From: Candidatus Fukatsuia endosymbiont of Tuberolachnus salignus
Lineage (GTDB): Bacteria; Pseudomonadota; Gammaproteobacteria; Enterobacterales; Enterobacteriaceae
NCBI RefSeq assembly: GCF_964030845.1
Contig: NZ_OZ034983.1
Location: forward strand, 930,001-994,000
Reading direction: 5' to 3'
DNA: 64,000 nucleotides
Positions 1-8,953 of this stretch are shown one piece after another. The notes under the pieces are model-generated. The model was not told the origin of the DNA, searched no databases, and saw only the letters and a program-made list of their open reading frames with translations. A program made the position numbers and the translations under genes. Numbering within the stretch: the stretch's first letter is position 1; each line of letters starts with the position of its first letter.

Positions 1-1
1 T

Positions 2-505
2 CGGGATGATTTGTTTCAACGCATTACTATTAAGAAAATAGGTATCCAACTGGATACTACGAATAAAACAACAGTTAATACGGTAACAATAGACGATAAA
101 GATAATAGTACATTGGTTATTGATGACTTCAATTTCGATAATCACGATGATATTGCTTTGCTCAATGGCTATGATGGGGGTTATGGCTCGCCATCCTATA
201 ATATTTATCTCTTTGATGTAGATAAAAAACAATTCCTGTTCAGTAAAACGTTGACTGTACTGGCGAGTGAGGGGATGGGATTATTTGATGTCGATAAAAA
301 AAAGAGAACCTTAACGACTTTTATGAAAAGCGGTGCCTCTTGGTCGCAAGAATCCACTTACAAGGTCGTTCACAATACACCCATGTTAATTAGCGATGTG
401 ACAAAAGAATATTTATTTAACGAGAATATGTTAGAGATCACTATTCGTAATCTGGTAGAGGGTCAGTGGGAAATTTCGAAGAAAAAAAGCAAATTTACAC
501 AGTAA
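2..505 (+). CDS. Hypothetical protein with acidic repeat-like segments, 5' partial
   Basis: The reading frame is open from the window edge, so the gene starts upstream; about 167 residues are visible. The segment with DFNFDNHDDIALLNG followed by YNIYLFDVDKKQF looks like the Asp-rich calcium-loop/beta-blade units of FG-GAP or XAC2610-like proteins, which are usually exported. No signal peptide can be judged because the start is missing. It ends just before an IS5-type remnant, so the C-terminus may be natural or IS-trimmed. The family guess is inference from the D-x-D-x-D loop spacing only. Confidence 0.55.
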   Translation, partial: RDDLFQRITIKKIGIQLDTTNKTTVNTVTIDDKDNSTLVIDDFNFDNHDDIALLNGYDGGYGSPSYNIYLFDVDKKQFLFSKTLTVLASEGMGLFDVDKKKRTLTTFMKSGASWSQESTYKVVHNTPMLISDVTKEYLFNENMLEITIRNLVEGQWEISKKKSKFTQ

Positions 506-521
506 TCTGGAAGATCTTATA

Positions 522-1060
522 TAGTGTCGTCATGAAATTTTGAGCCATAGAGCAAGGCACCGTATTTGTAACATCCGAAAGAGGCAGTTTATAGTTTATC
601 CAGAAGAGCAGGTGCCGCTGTACAATCATGAATTTCACCTCCCGTGATTTCAAAGGCAACAGGTAATCCGTAAGCATCCACACCGAGATGAATTTTTGTG
701 GTGTTACCTGCTCTGCTTTTGCCAATCGCCTCCGGTGCCAATGCTTGCAGCACCGGTACTGTGTTGATGCGCTTTTACGTCACTGCCATCAATAAATTGC
801 CATTCCAAATCAGGGTCATCAACTCACGCTTTGAACATAGATAGCCATTTCCCTTTTTTCGACCCATTATTGAATTTTTTTAAAATAGAATTCCAGCGGC
901 CAAATTGTTCAGAGAGGTCACATCATGGGCATCCTGTGCGTAGTCGGAAAAACATGCCTTCTACCATTAAACGTAATTTTGGCTTGTCATAAATAATGTG
1001 TTGAAGCATGATACCTTTCAGCTTCGGCCAGAGCTCATCATTGAACATCAATCGGGGCAT
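522..1060 (-). pseudogene. IS5-family transposase remnant, internally deleted and frameshifted
   Basis: Read on the minus strand from about 1060, the sequence gives an IS5-type N-terminus (MPRLMFNDELWPKLKG, then a GCPW-like and DLSEQFGRW-like stretch). After frameshifts comes the catalytic-domain segment IGKSRAGNTTKIHLGVDA and then EITGGEIHDCTAAPALLDKL. It then jumps directly to the element's 3' end, so the last third is deleted. The terminal 49 bases (521-569) recur in inverted orientation at 2245-2293 with three mismatches by my alignment. Not functional. Confidence 0.7.
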
Positions 1061-1148
1061 CGCAAACTCGTCTTATTAGGTGTAGGAACTGTAATAATAC
1101 GAATTTGCTATTATTTTTCAATTCTTTATTATCAAACGTCAACAGCCC

Positions 1149-1361
1149 CTAACACAGAATTATGAACACTCTCAAATCAGGAAAGTTTATTTCTATCTCC
1201 CGTGGAGCAGTTCTATCTATTAGCTGCTTAAAAAATAGGTACACCGTTTCCAATTCATTTATCTCTATTAATGCAACAAAACCAATTTTGACACCGGGGC
1301 GCCAACGCTCAAATTGAGCCTTTAGCTCATCATTCAAAACAACTGTTCGTGTCTGAAGCAA
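1149..1361 (-). CDS. Unrecognised small ORF, 70 residues
   Basis: An open frame with a TTG start, lying between two transposase remnants. It contains a plausible amphipathic sequence (FERWRPGVKIGFVALIEINE) and no motif I recognise. It could be the tail of a host gene cut by the flanking elements, or chance. No clear ribosome binding site is visible. Reported mainly so that the stretch is not left blank. Confidence 0.25.
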   Translation of the reverse strand: MLQTRTVVLNDELKAQFERWRPGVKIGFVALIEINELETVYLFFKQLIDRTAPREIEINFPDLRVFIILC

Positions 1362-1425
1362 ATAATGAGCACCTTCCTGGCTCCATTACATCTGTTGTTT
1401 TTTAACCCTCCGCTTTGCAATAACT

Positions 1426-2038
1426 TCAATTATCCATCACAAGGACCGCGCCTGGAGGGGATTTTGGCAGTAAATCTTGGGTGACCCAGGCATAAAAAAT
1501 ATCGCTGTTGATATGGCAGTCGAAGGTACAAACCGTGGTTAATGTTCCGTTAAGCTGGGCACCAATGACATAAGTACGGGCTTTAGCATGCCAATCGTGC
1601 TGGCCGTAACAGCGCTTACCTTTCACTCAATAACCATAAAGACGCGGCATATCATGGGAAAAACCGCTTTCATCCACGTAAATTATCGGGGTATCACAGG
1701 TTTCATAGGCCTGTATCTTAGTCTGAAAATCTTTTCGAGCTTGGACGTCGATTTTGGGATGATAAAATGTTTTTTTTATAGCTAAACCCAGCCCGTTTTA
1801 ACGCATCGCCTATCCCTCGAGCACTGACCCCCATACGTTGAGCGCGTTCGTATTGAGACGCCTCAGGATAGGTTTCCACATCAAGGAGCAACGCGGCGCG
1901 ATTTATTTTGGTCGCCGGTTTATCACGCGTTAGGCAAGGGTCGATACGTTTAGCCCAGCGCATTAGGCTCGCTATCCCCACACAAAAACGTGTCGCCGTT
2001 TCGGCATAAGTGAGCTTTTCTTGCTTTTTAATAGCCAA
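1426..2038 (-). pseudogene. IS630-family transposase remnant, frameshifted and 3' truncated
   Basis: From 2038 downwards the minus strand encodes a helix-turn-helix N-terminus (LTYAETATRFCVGIASLMRW) and a winged-helix-like region (ERAQRMGVSARGIGDALKRAGFSYKK). A frameshift follows, then the start of the DDE domain (PIIYVDESGFSHD), an in-frame stop near 1626, and the second catalytic-Asp segment ending in VLVMDN. The element breaks off there, so the final Glu and the 3' end are missing. It belongs to the same superfamily as the copy at 25,417-26,468 but is a different lineage. Confidence 0.75.
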
Positions 2039-2067
2039 GACATGTTGGCGGAATTTTATGCCATAAC

Positions 2068-2293
2068 ATCATTAAAGAAGCAGAAGAAGCCGGCATGCAA
2101 ATCGTAAAATTCAACGCGAATACGATAAAGTGCTCTACAAACATCGACATCTCGTGGAGAATGCTTTTCTACTCTACACCTAAAGCGCTGGCGGGGGATT
2201 GCTACTCGCTATGTAAAGAATACCTCCTCTTTTCCCGCTGCTGTACAAATACGATGCCTTGCTCTATGGCTCAGTATTTCATGACGACACTAT
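2068..2293 (+). pseudogene. IS5-family transposase 3' fragment
   Basis: Reading across frames on the plus strand gives the conserved C-terminal IS5 segment YKHRHLVENAFLHLKRWRGI followed by ATRYVKN, then the same terminal sequence as the element at 521-569 but in opposite orientation. Only the 3' portion survives and it abuts the IS630 remnant. Together with the 522-1060 copy it brackets the first 2.3 kb of debris. Confidence 0.65.
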
Positions 2294-2560
2294 TTAAATC
2301 ATTCCCTAGAAAACTACAAAGTGACCTAGGTACCTTGTTTTCTGCTCGATTATTTTAAATCAATTTATATGGAGCCATATAGTAACTGAGCAGTATGCTA
2401 AACGCCTTGTTATGGCACTGTTGACAAAGTTTGTTTTGAAATAAGCTTGTTTTTTACGTGGTTTAAAAGATAAGAGACCGACATTATCCAATCAAAGCAA
2501 GTGTTTTTACAAAAAAAACGAGCACCGTATTCTTAGGCATAAGTGCTACGGTTATAGGCT

Positions 2561-2842
2561 CTACGGATTTGGTGTGTATCCAACATGTACCAAGGCTGCT
2601 TCGATCACATCTGGAGCAAATCCTTTCCTTGCCTCTACCAGAGACAAAGTAGGGTAATGTCCTGGTGTTAACGTTGTCTGCTTTTTCGTTGTAGGGTGGT
2701 AGTAACGTAGACGCCATGTTTTAACGCCTGATGATTTAACAAACAGCAGTAATCCACCACCGTATAAAGATAAATCTTTGTTGGGTGCCTTTGCCGCTTC
2801 CACTTCGGTATTAGTCAAAGGTTTTGCTTGTATTGCCATATT
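2561..2842 (-). pseudogene. P4-type tyrosine integrase remnant, internally deleted
   Basis: Starting at the ATG of MAIQAKPLTNTEVEAAKA (about 2839), the protein matches the DUF4102 N-terminal arm-binding domain of P4-like prophage/island integrases (KDLSLYGGGLLLFVKSSG, KTWRLRYYHP). After ARKGF it jumps to APDVIEAALVHVG, which in full-length integrases lies near the C-terminus. The central catalytic core, with its Arg/His/Tyr residues, is missing. It sits 185 bases from the 3' end of tRNA-Ala, the usual position of such integrases. It is therefore a scar of an excised or decayed island. Confidence 0.75.
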
Positions 2843-2956
2843 AATCACCATAGTAGGACTACGGGACTACCTATTTTAAGGACTAGAGAATAGAGTCTCA
2901 AATCTAGTCCCTAAAAAACAGAGTATAACCCTGCCACACCGAAAGACAACAGGCAA

Positions 2957-2993
2957 TAAAAAACCCACAAACTTAGTTAGAGTGCGGGTTTTT
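2957..2993 (-). terminator. Rho-independent terminator after tRNA-Ala
   Basis: On the minus strand a stem formed by AAAAACCCGCA and TGTGGGTTTTTT arms closes an A/T-rich loop and ends in a T run, 43 bases beyond the tRNA-Ala 3' end. Confidence 0.6.
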
Positions 2994-3035
2994 CTTGTTT
3001 TACCGGTACTCGCTGGTGAGTGCCGATAGAGTATT

Positions 3036-3111
<76 letters not shown>

Positions 3112-3254
3112 ACAAGCCTAAACATATTAAACGCTTCGAACCGCCCGCATCATATGAAACCACTGAAATAGTGTCAATGGTTAAATCAACCTTTTACGTT
3201 GAGCGTTGAAAAAGACGCCAAATTCACATCACTCAATAGATTTGCGAATGGATC

Positions 3255-3400
3255 TAAGAACCTGTTCGAAATCTTTTGTGCTCGCTGATACTTCGTCAAA
3301 AACGAGTTCAAAATGCTCACTTACTCTATGTAAACTGCGCTTTTTCGCTCATTTTTTCCTCGTCTGAGCGTCGCTCAAGAAGATTTAGAACAGGCTCTAA
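3255..3400. repeat. Small palindrome-ended repeat (MITE-like, type B)
   Basis: About 146 bp with imperfect inverted ends: TAAGAACCTGTTCGAAATCTT on the left and, reverse-complemented, TTAGAGCCTGTTCTAAATCTT on the right. Related end sequences recur at 3401-3412 (GACCTATTCGAA) and near 24,336-24,352 (AAACCTATTCGAAATAG). It has no coding capacity. It lies in the 456-base gap between tRNA-Ala and gltX. The rest of that gap (3401-3535) has a short open frame resembling the tail of a lost protein (QPEKEKIEEKAPSLYIAQ) but no start. Confidence 0.6.
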
Positions 3401-3567
3401 GACCTATTCGAAACCGTCATGAACAGCCAGAAAAAGAAAAAATCGAAGAAAAAGCACCGTCACTGTATATAGCACAAGACAATAATGAGCGTTTTACACC
3501 TATTTTTCACGAAGTATATCAAAGAGCATAATAATCTCGAACAGGCGTTATACTACCAAGGCATCAA

Positions 3568-4974
3568 TTATTGAGCTTCACGTGCGGTAATAAATTTTAG
3601 TGCTCCATCGATACGGGTGAGCGTCCGCTGCTGACCAATAGCGCAAACAGTCACATCTATTGAAGGAGACTGACCACTTCCTGTCACTGCCACACGTAGT
3701 GGCATCCCAATTTGCCCCATACCGATACCGAGTGCCACCGCAGTGCTTTGTAGTGCCTGGTGAATGTTTTCCACATTCCATTCAGAAATTGCAGCCAGTT
3801 TAGTACGCAGTGCTTCTAATGGTTGACGGTCTAACGGACGCAAATGTTTTTTTGCCATATCTGCATCAAACTCATCAAACTCCTCATAAAAATAGCGGCA
3901 AGAGCTGGCCATTTCTTTCAGTGTTTTGCAACGTTCACCAAGTAACTTAATGATTTCAACCAATTGTGGTCCATTACGGGTATCAATACCTTGTTGTTTT
4001 ATATGCCAAGAGAGATAAACTGCGACACTTTCCGGTGGAAGATGGTTAATGTAATGATGATTTAGCCACAGCAGTTTTTCAGTATTAAATGCGCTTGCAG
4101 ATTTACTGATAGCATCAAATGTAAACAACGTTTTCATCTGCTCTAGAGAAAAAATTTCCTGATCACCACAAGACCAGCCCAAACGTACTAAGTAGTTTAG
4201 CAAAGCTTCTGGCAAATAACCGTCATCACGGTATTGCATCACGCTGACAGCACCATGACGCTTTGACAATTTTTTACCATCATCTCCCAAAATCATCGAT
4301 ACATGAGCATACTCAGGTATCGGTGCCCCTAAAGCATGCAGAATATTGATTTGACGCGGAGTATTATTGATATGATCTTCACCACGGACCACATGGGTAA
4401 TTTGCATATCCCAGTCATCGATAACGACACAAAAGTTATAAGTGGGAGAACCATCACTACGACGAATAATTAAATCATCCAACTCCGCATTACTAACTTC
4501 AATTAATCCGCGAATTTTATCATTAAAAGCGACGGATCCTTCTTGTGGATTACGAAAACGTACTACCGAGCATTGATCCGAATTATACTGGCTATCGCGA
4601 CAATGACCGTCATAACGGGGTTTCTCTCCTTTGGCCATTTGCGCTGCACGTAACGCCTCAAGACGCTCCCTGGAGCAACAGCACCGATATGCCTTACCAT
4701 CTTCTAGCATCTGATCGATCACACTGTTGTAGCGATCAAAACGCTGAGTCTGCAAATACGGGCCTTCATCCCAGTCCAAATTCAACCAATTCATGCCGTC
4801 CATAATCGTATCAATAGCTTCTTGAGTTGAGCGTTCCCGATCAGTATCCTCAATCCTCAATACAAATTCACCGCCCAAATGACGAGAAAACAACCAGGAA
4901 TATAGTGCTGTACGGGCACCACCTACATGTAAGTAGCCAGTAGGACTGGGGGCAAAACGGGTTTTGATTTTCAT
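3568..4974 (-). CDS. gltX: Glutamyl-tRNA synthetase
   Basis: Class Ib aminoacyl-tRNA synthetase that charges tRNA-Glu in the cytoplasm. It has 468 residues against 471 in E. coli and aligns end to end. Visible motifs are the HIGH-type signature in FAPSPTGYLHVGGART (residues 7-22), a zinc-knuckle region with CCCSRERLEAL and GHC, and the KMSKS-type loop GKKLSKRHGAV near residue 237. The start ATG gives MKIKTRFAPSPTG as in relatives. Its flanks, tRNA-Ala downstream and tRNA-Val/Lys divergent upstream, match E. coli. Glutamyl-tRNA also feeds haem synthesis (hemE and hemF are in this window), and its tRNA is encoded in the rRNA operon here. Confidence 0.98.
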   Translation of the reverse strand: MKIKTRFAPSPTGYLHVGGARTALYSWLFSRHLGGEFVLRIEDTDRERSTQEAIDTIMDGMNWLNLDWDEGPYLQTQRFDRYNSVIDQMLEDGKAYRCCCSRERLEALRAAQMAKGEKPRYDGHCRDSQYNSDQCSVVRFRNPQEGSVAFNDKIRGLIEVSNAELDDLIIRRSDGSPTYNFCVVIDDWDMQITHVVRGEDHINNTPRQINILHALGAPIPEYAHVSMILGDDGKKLSKRHGAVSVMQYRDDGYLPEALLNYLVRLGWSCGDQEIFSLEQMKTLFTFDAISKSASAFNTEKLLWLNHHYINHLPPESVAVYLSWHIKQQGIDTRNGPQLVEIIKLLGERCKTLKEMASSCRYFYEEFDEFDADMAKKHLRPLDRQPLEALRTKLAAISEWNVENIHQALQSTAVALGIGMGQIGMPLRVAVTGSGQSPSIDVTVCAIGQQRTLTRIDGALKFITAREAQ

Positions 4975-5178
4975 TCGGATGCCTTATTACGCTACGCTAT
5001 ATCAGCAAATGCTGACGATTGCCTTGGATGGGGAAAAATTAGCTAGCATTCTACCACTCCGCTTCGATTCCTCAACGCTGTTACTATCTGCTACACATTC
5101 ATACGACCCCAATTGATAATGACATCATAATATTCTGACTAAATTTGCTGCTAATGACGGTTTTCGTTTTAAAAAGCG

Positions 5179-5206
5179 TTGACTCACTTACAACTATCCC
5201 TATAAT
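5179..5206 (+). promoter_or_regulatory. Sigma-70 promoter of the tRNA-Val/Val/Lys operon
   Basis: TTGACT (5179-5184), a 16-base spacer, a perfect TATAAT (5201-5206), and then a GCGAC discriminator typical of stable-RNA promoters, 21 bases before the first tRNA. Confidence 0.85.
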
Positions 5207-5226
5207 GCGACTCCAATAACGCGACG

Positions 5227-5302
5227 GGGCGATTAGCTCAGTTGGTAGAGCATCTCCCTTACAAGGAGGGGGTCATCAGTTCGAATCTGGTATCGCCCAC
5301 CA
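5227..5302 (+). tRNA. tRNA-Val(TAC), first copy
   Basis: A 76-nt cloverleaf starting GGGCGATTAGCTCAG, anticodon TAC in CCCTTACAAGGAGGG, with encoded CCA. It is first in an operon equivalent to E. coli valUXY-lysV, but with two Val genes instead of three. Confidence 0.97.
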
Positions 5303-5334
5303 AACTCGGCGTGTTAAGGTATAAAAGAAATGAT

Positions 5335-5410
5335 GGGCGATTAGCTCAGTTGGTAGAGCATCTCCCTTACAAGGAGGGGGTCATCAGTTCGAATCTGGTA
5401 TCGCCCACCA
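5335..5410 (+). tRNA. tRNA-Val(TAC), second copy
   Basis: Identical in sequence to the copy at 5227-5302 and separated from it by 32 bases; cotranscribed from the 5179 promoter. Identity of the two copies suggests recent duplication or gene conversion. Confidence 0.97.
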
Positions 5411-5424
5411 GAACGTGTTTTTTT

Positions 5425-5500
5425 GGGTCGTTAGCTCAGTCGGTAGAGCAGTTGACTTTTAATCAATTGGTCGCAGGTTCGAATCCTGCACGACCCACCA
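5425..5500 (+). tRNA. tRNA-Lys(TTT)
   Basis: A 76-nt cloverleaf GGGTCGTTAGCTCAGTCGG, anticodon TTT in GACTTTTAATC, with encoded CCA. Last tRNA of the operon, the lysV equivalent. The 200 bases after it hold no gene; a weak GC-poor inverted repeat around 5548-5588 (AACTCAC/GTGAGTT) may end the transcript. Confidence 0.97.
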
Positions 5501-5705
5501 AATTCCTCATCAGCCACTCCCATTTAGTAACAGTGATCCACTCAGCCAACTCACCCCGAGAAAACTAAAATTATCCTGAGTGAGTTAACTTGATCTTTAA
5601 GCACAACATTTGGCGACTACGCGCCATCCGTTAAATCATTTCTATCCAACACTTCATATTTAATTTCTCCACGCGACCACCCTGTTGTTCAAGTGATTAC
5701 TTGAC

Positions 5706-7151
5706 TCAGACCGTACCCCCGACCGTCAAATTATCCAGTTTCAATGTAGGTTGCCCAACACCCACCGGCACACTTTGTCCTTCTTTACCACAGACGCCAA
5801 CACCTTTATCTAAAGCCAGATCATTGCCAACCATCGAAATCTGTTTCATTGCCTCAATACCAGAACCAATCAAGGTTGCACCTTTCACGGCATCAGTAAT
5901 GCGGCCTTCCTTAATCAGATACGCTTCTGAGGTCGAAAAGACAAATTTCCCCGAGGTGATATCCACCTGACCACCACTAAAATTCGGTGCATACAAACCG
6001 TGTTTTACGCTGGCGATAATTTCCTCTGGTGTCGATGTGCCCGCTAACATATAAGTGTTGGTCATTCGTGGCATCGGCAAGTGAGCGTAGGATTCACGAC
6101 GACCATTACCCGTCGGTGCCACACCCATTAAACGTGCATTCAGTTTATCCTGCATATAACCCTTTAAAATACCGTTTTCAATGAGAACATTGTACTGACC
6201 AAGGACACCTTCATCATCTATAGACAGTGAACCACGGCGATTTGCCAAAGTGCCATTATCAACCACCGTGCAACAAGGAGAAGCGACAAGTTCCCCCATC
6301 TGACCACTGAATACCGAGCTACCACGACGATTAAAATCACCTTCCAGACCATGTCCAACCGCTTCATGCAGTAATACACCCGGCCAACCTGCACCCAAGA
6401 TCACCGGCATCGTTCCCGCTGGGGCAGCAATGGCCGAAAGATTGACCAGGGCTATTCTGACGGCTTCTTTAGCAAAAACATCAGCACGTACTTCACCATC
6501 AATTGATGTAAGAAAATAATCATAGCCACAACGACCACCGCCACCACTGGCACCACGTTCCCGTTTGCCATTTTCTTCAATTAATACACTTACCGATAGA
6601 CGTACTAACGGCCGCACGTCTGCCGCCAATGTGCCATCGGTGGCAGCGACCAAAATTAGCTCATAAACTCCGGTCAGGCTGGCACTGACTTCCTGTACTC
6701 GATGATCTTCCTCACGAGCAGTTTTATCCACACGGTGTAGTAACGCAATTTTGTCTTCCCGTGATAAGCTTTCCAGTGGGTTCAATAACGGGTAACGCCG
6801 ACAATGGACAATTTCTCTCAACTGATGAACTTTACTATTGCCGTTATCGCTAACAACGCTACGTGCCGCTTGTGCACTCTGCTGCAATGCATTGAGGGTT
6901 ATTTGATCTGCATAGGCGAATCCGGTTTTTTCGCCGCTGACTGCTCGTACCCCAACACCTTGGTCAATATGGTAAGACCCTTCTTTAATGATACTGTCTT
7001 CAATCACCCAAGCTTCGTGATAGCACGATTGAAAATAGAGATCAGCATAGTCAAGGTGTCGTTGATTCAATTGTTCAAGTACTGAAAACAGATCTTGATG
7101 ATTTAATTTGTGAGCAGCGAGTAGCTGCTCACTAACAAAAGTGAGGCTCAT
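5706..7151 (-). CDS. tldD: TldD, metalloprotease subunit of TldD/TldE
   Basis: With TldE this forms a zinc protease that acts on small peptides (microcin B17 maturation, CcdA degradation in E. coli). From the ATG at 7151 (MSLTFVSEQLLAAHKL) it has 481 residues, the same as E. coli; the frame extends upstream to 7289 but only through repeat DNA, so the internal ATG is preferred. The active-site motif HEAVGHGLEGDFNRRG and the C-terminal end GVGQPTLKLDNLTVGGTV are intact. In E. coli tldD follows yhdP and rng; here yhdP is missing and a small repeat (7170-7297) stands directly upstream. Confidence 0.96.
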   Translation of the reverse strand: MSLTFVSEQLLAAHKLNHQDLFSVLEQLNQRHLDYADLYFQSCYHEAWVIEDSIIKEGSYHIDQGVGVRAVSGEKTGFAYADQITLNALQQSAQAARSVVSDNGNSKVHQLREIVHCRRYPLLNPLESLSREDKIALLHRVDKTAREEDHRVQEVSASLTGVYELILVAATDGTLAADVRPLVRLSVSVLIEENGKRERGASGGGGRCGYDYFLTSIDGEVRADVFAKEAVRIALVNLSAIAAPAGTMPVILGAGWPGVLLHEAVGHGLEGDFNRRGSSVFSGQMGELVASPCCTVVDNGTLANRRGSLSIDDEGVLGQYNVLIENGILKGYMQDKLNARLMGVAPTGNGRRESYAHLPMPRMTNTYMLAGTSTPEEIIASVKHGLYAPNFSGGQVDITSGKFVFSTSEAYLIKEGRITDAVKGATLIGSGIEAMKQISMVGNDLALDKGVGVCGKEGQSVPVGVGQPTLKLDNLTVGGTV

Positions 7152-7169
7152 ATTTTTATCGCTCTTTAT

Positions 7170-7297
7170 TAGACTTCTTGCAAAATCGTCACGAGTGACG
7201 ACACACAGCAACCGCAGTGTACATACGAGTACATGAGAACTGCGAACACCACGTAACGTAGAATTCGCGCCACGTAGCAGGTTATGCAAGAGGTCTA
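7170..7297. repeat. Small palindrome-ended repeat (MITE-like, type A), copy 1
   Basis: Begins TAGACTTCTTGCAAAATCG and ends ATGCAAGAGGTCTA, i.e. inverted ends of the TAGACTTCTTGCAAAA type, about 128 bp. The interior resembles the copies at 20,964-21,107 and 39,892-40,029 (shared GTACATACGA-like and CGTAACG-like blocks). It occupies the place where yhdP is found in relatives and extends the tldD open frame artificially. Confidence 0.75.
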
Positions 7298-7391
7298 TTA
7301 GATTAATTATTATTAAAGGGCACTATCAAACACCAGGCCTCTTCCAAAACGATTTTATACAACACGAATATCTTTAATATCTTTTATAATG

Positions 7392-8887
7392 CTAAGTTGC
7401 AACAGAATATTTGTCACTCATGCAACGCAGGTGAAACTGCTCTTGACGATAAAGTGGTTCAACCTGTATTTTTATCGGCTTACCAGTGACAGTTTCTATT
7501 GCCGCCAACACATCAGACTCTTCGTTTTTTAATGCGTTACTCACAGCAGAAGAGGTACAAACCAGAAGATCATTTGCAGGATAATCGTGACGAAAACGCA
7601 AAATTTCACGCAAAATTTCGTAGCATACTGTCTCCAGAGATTTTATCGTCCCGCGGCCATGACAGTTCGGGCAATGATGACATAAAACATGTTCAATACT
7701 TTCGCGCGTACGCTTACGAGTCATTTCCACCAGCCCTAGCTGCGAAAAATCGCTGAAGGTGGTTTTTACCCGATCTTTACTCAATGCTTGTTCCAAAGCT
7801 TGTAATACCTTTTGACGATGCTCCTGGCTATTCATATCGATGAAATCAATAATGATGATGCCACCCAAATTACGTAATCGCAGCTGACGGGCAATAACCT
7901 GTGTGGCTTCAATATTGGTATTGAAGATAGTTTCATCAAGATTACGCTGCCCCACAAAGGCACCAGTATTGATATCAATGGTGGTCATGGCTTCAGTTTG
8001 ATCGAAAACCAAGTAACCACCTGAACGTAAGACCACTTTGCGATCCAATGAATACTGAATTTCCTTCTCAACATTGTGGCGAGCAAAGAGAGGCTGATTA
8101 CCCGTGTAGTGCTCCAGTTTTGGTACCATTGCAGGAATATACTCAGTAGTAAATTTTACCAAAAGATCATAGGTCAGTTTAGAATCAACCAGAATGCGAT
8201 CAAGTTCAGCAGCAGCAAAATCACGCAAAATACGCTGCTCGAGTGACAATTCCCGATAAAGTATGTCGGATTTTACTGTGCTGTTTTTTTCCGTTTAGTG
8301 ATTTTTTCCCATAACCGTTTGAGAAAAATAACATCGGCCAACAATTCTTCCTCACTGATATTTTCGGCAGCAGTACGCACAATAAACCCCTGCACCGGAC
8401 CACAATGCGACGTAATGATACTTTTTAAACGCTCACGTTCTTTTTCATTTTCAATACGCCGAGAAACACCAACATGTGCCACCTTGGGCATCAGCACCAA
8501 ATAACGAGAAGGCAAACTGATATCAGTCGTCAAACGGGCACCCTTAGTACCTAGCGGCTCTTTAACCACTTGCACCATTAAACTCTTCCCCGAATCAACC
8601 AGTTCGGCAATATCCCGATTCTGAATTTTTTTCGTTTCATCTTTAGCAGTATATGGGGTATCGGATACGATGTCTGACGCATGAAGAAATCCTGCTTTCT
8701 CTAAACCAATATCAACAAAAGCCGCCTGCATTCCCGGCAATACTCGACCAACGAAACCTTTATAAATATTGCCTACTATGCCTTTTTTTGCTTCACGCTC
8801 AATGTGAATTTCTTGCACAATACCATCATCGATATAAGCTATCCGTGTTTCATATGCAGTAATATTGACCAATAATTCAGTGGTCAT
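7392..8887 (-). pseudogene. rng: Ribonuclease G, split by a frameshift at an A7 tract
   Basis: RNase G is a 5'-end-dependent endoribonuclease of the RNase E family that matures the 16S rRNA 5' end. The first segment (8887 to 8273) starts MTTELLVNITAYETRIAYID, carries the S1 domain (KGFVGRVLPGMQAAFVDIG), and ends ITKRKKTAQ-stop. The second (8249 to 7392) holds the catalytic DNase-I-like part (MTTIDINTGAFVGQ, GGIIIIDFIDM) and the zinc-link CHHCPNCHGRG. One extra A in the seven-A run at 8284-8290 would join them as KRKKNSTVKSDILYRELSLEQR, which aligns with E. coli. Start ATG at 8887 has GAGAGGA upstream. It is either a pseudogene, a slippage-rescued gene, or a sequencing error in a homopolymer. 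Confidence 0.85.
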
Positions 8888-8953
8888 GTAATCCTCTCGT
8901 ACGCAATAGACCTTTTCACGAAAGCTGAAGGCTACTTGAAACGTAGCTCATCC

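Noticed and set aside
2405..2440. IS6/IS26-like terminal sequence (GGCACTGTTGACAAAG)
   Set aside because: Only a single end-like match was seen, with no partner end or transposase, so it is too weak to list.
5242..5568. 108-codon open frame across the tRNA cluster
   Set aside because: It is produced by the duplicated tRNA-Val and tRNA-Lys genes, which fold as perfect cloverleaves.
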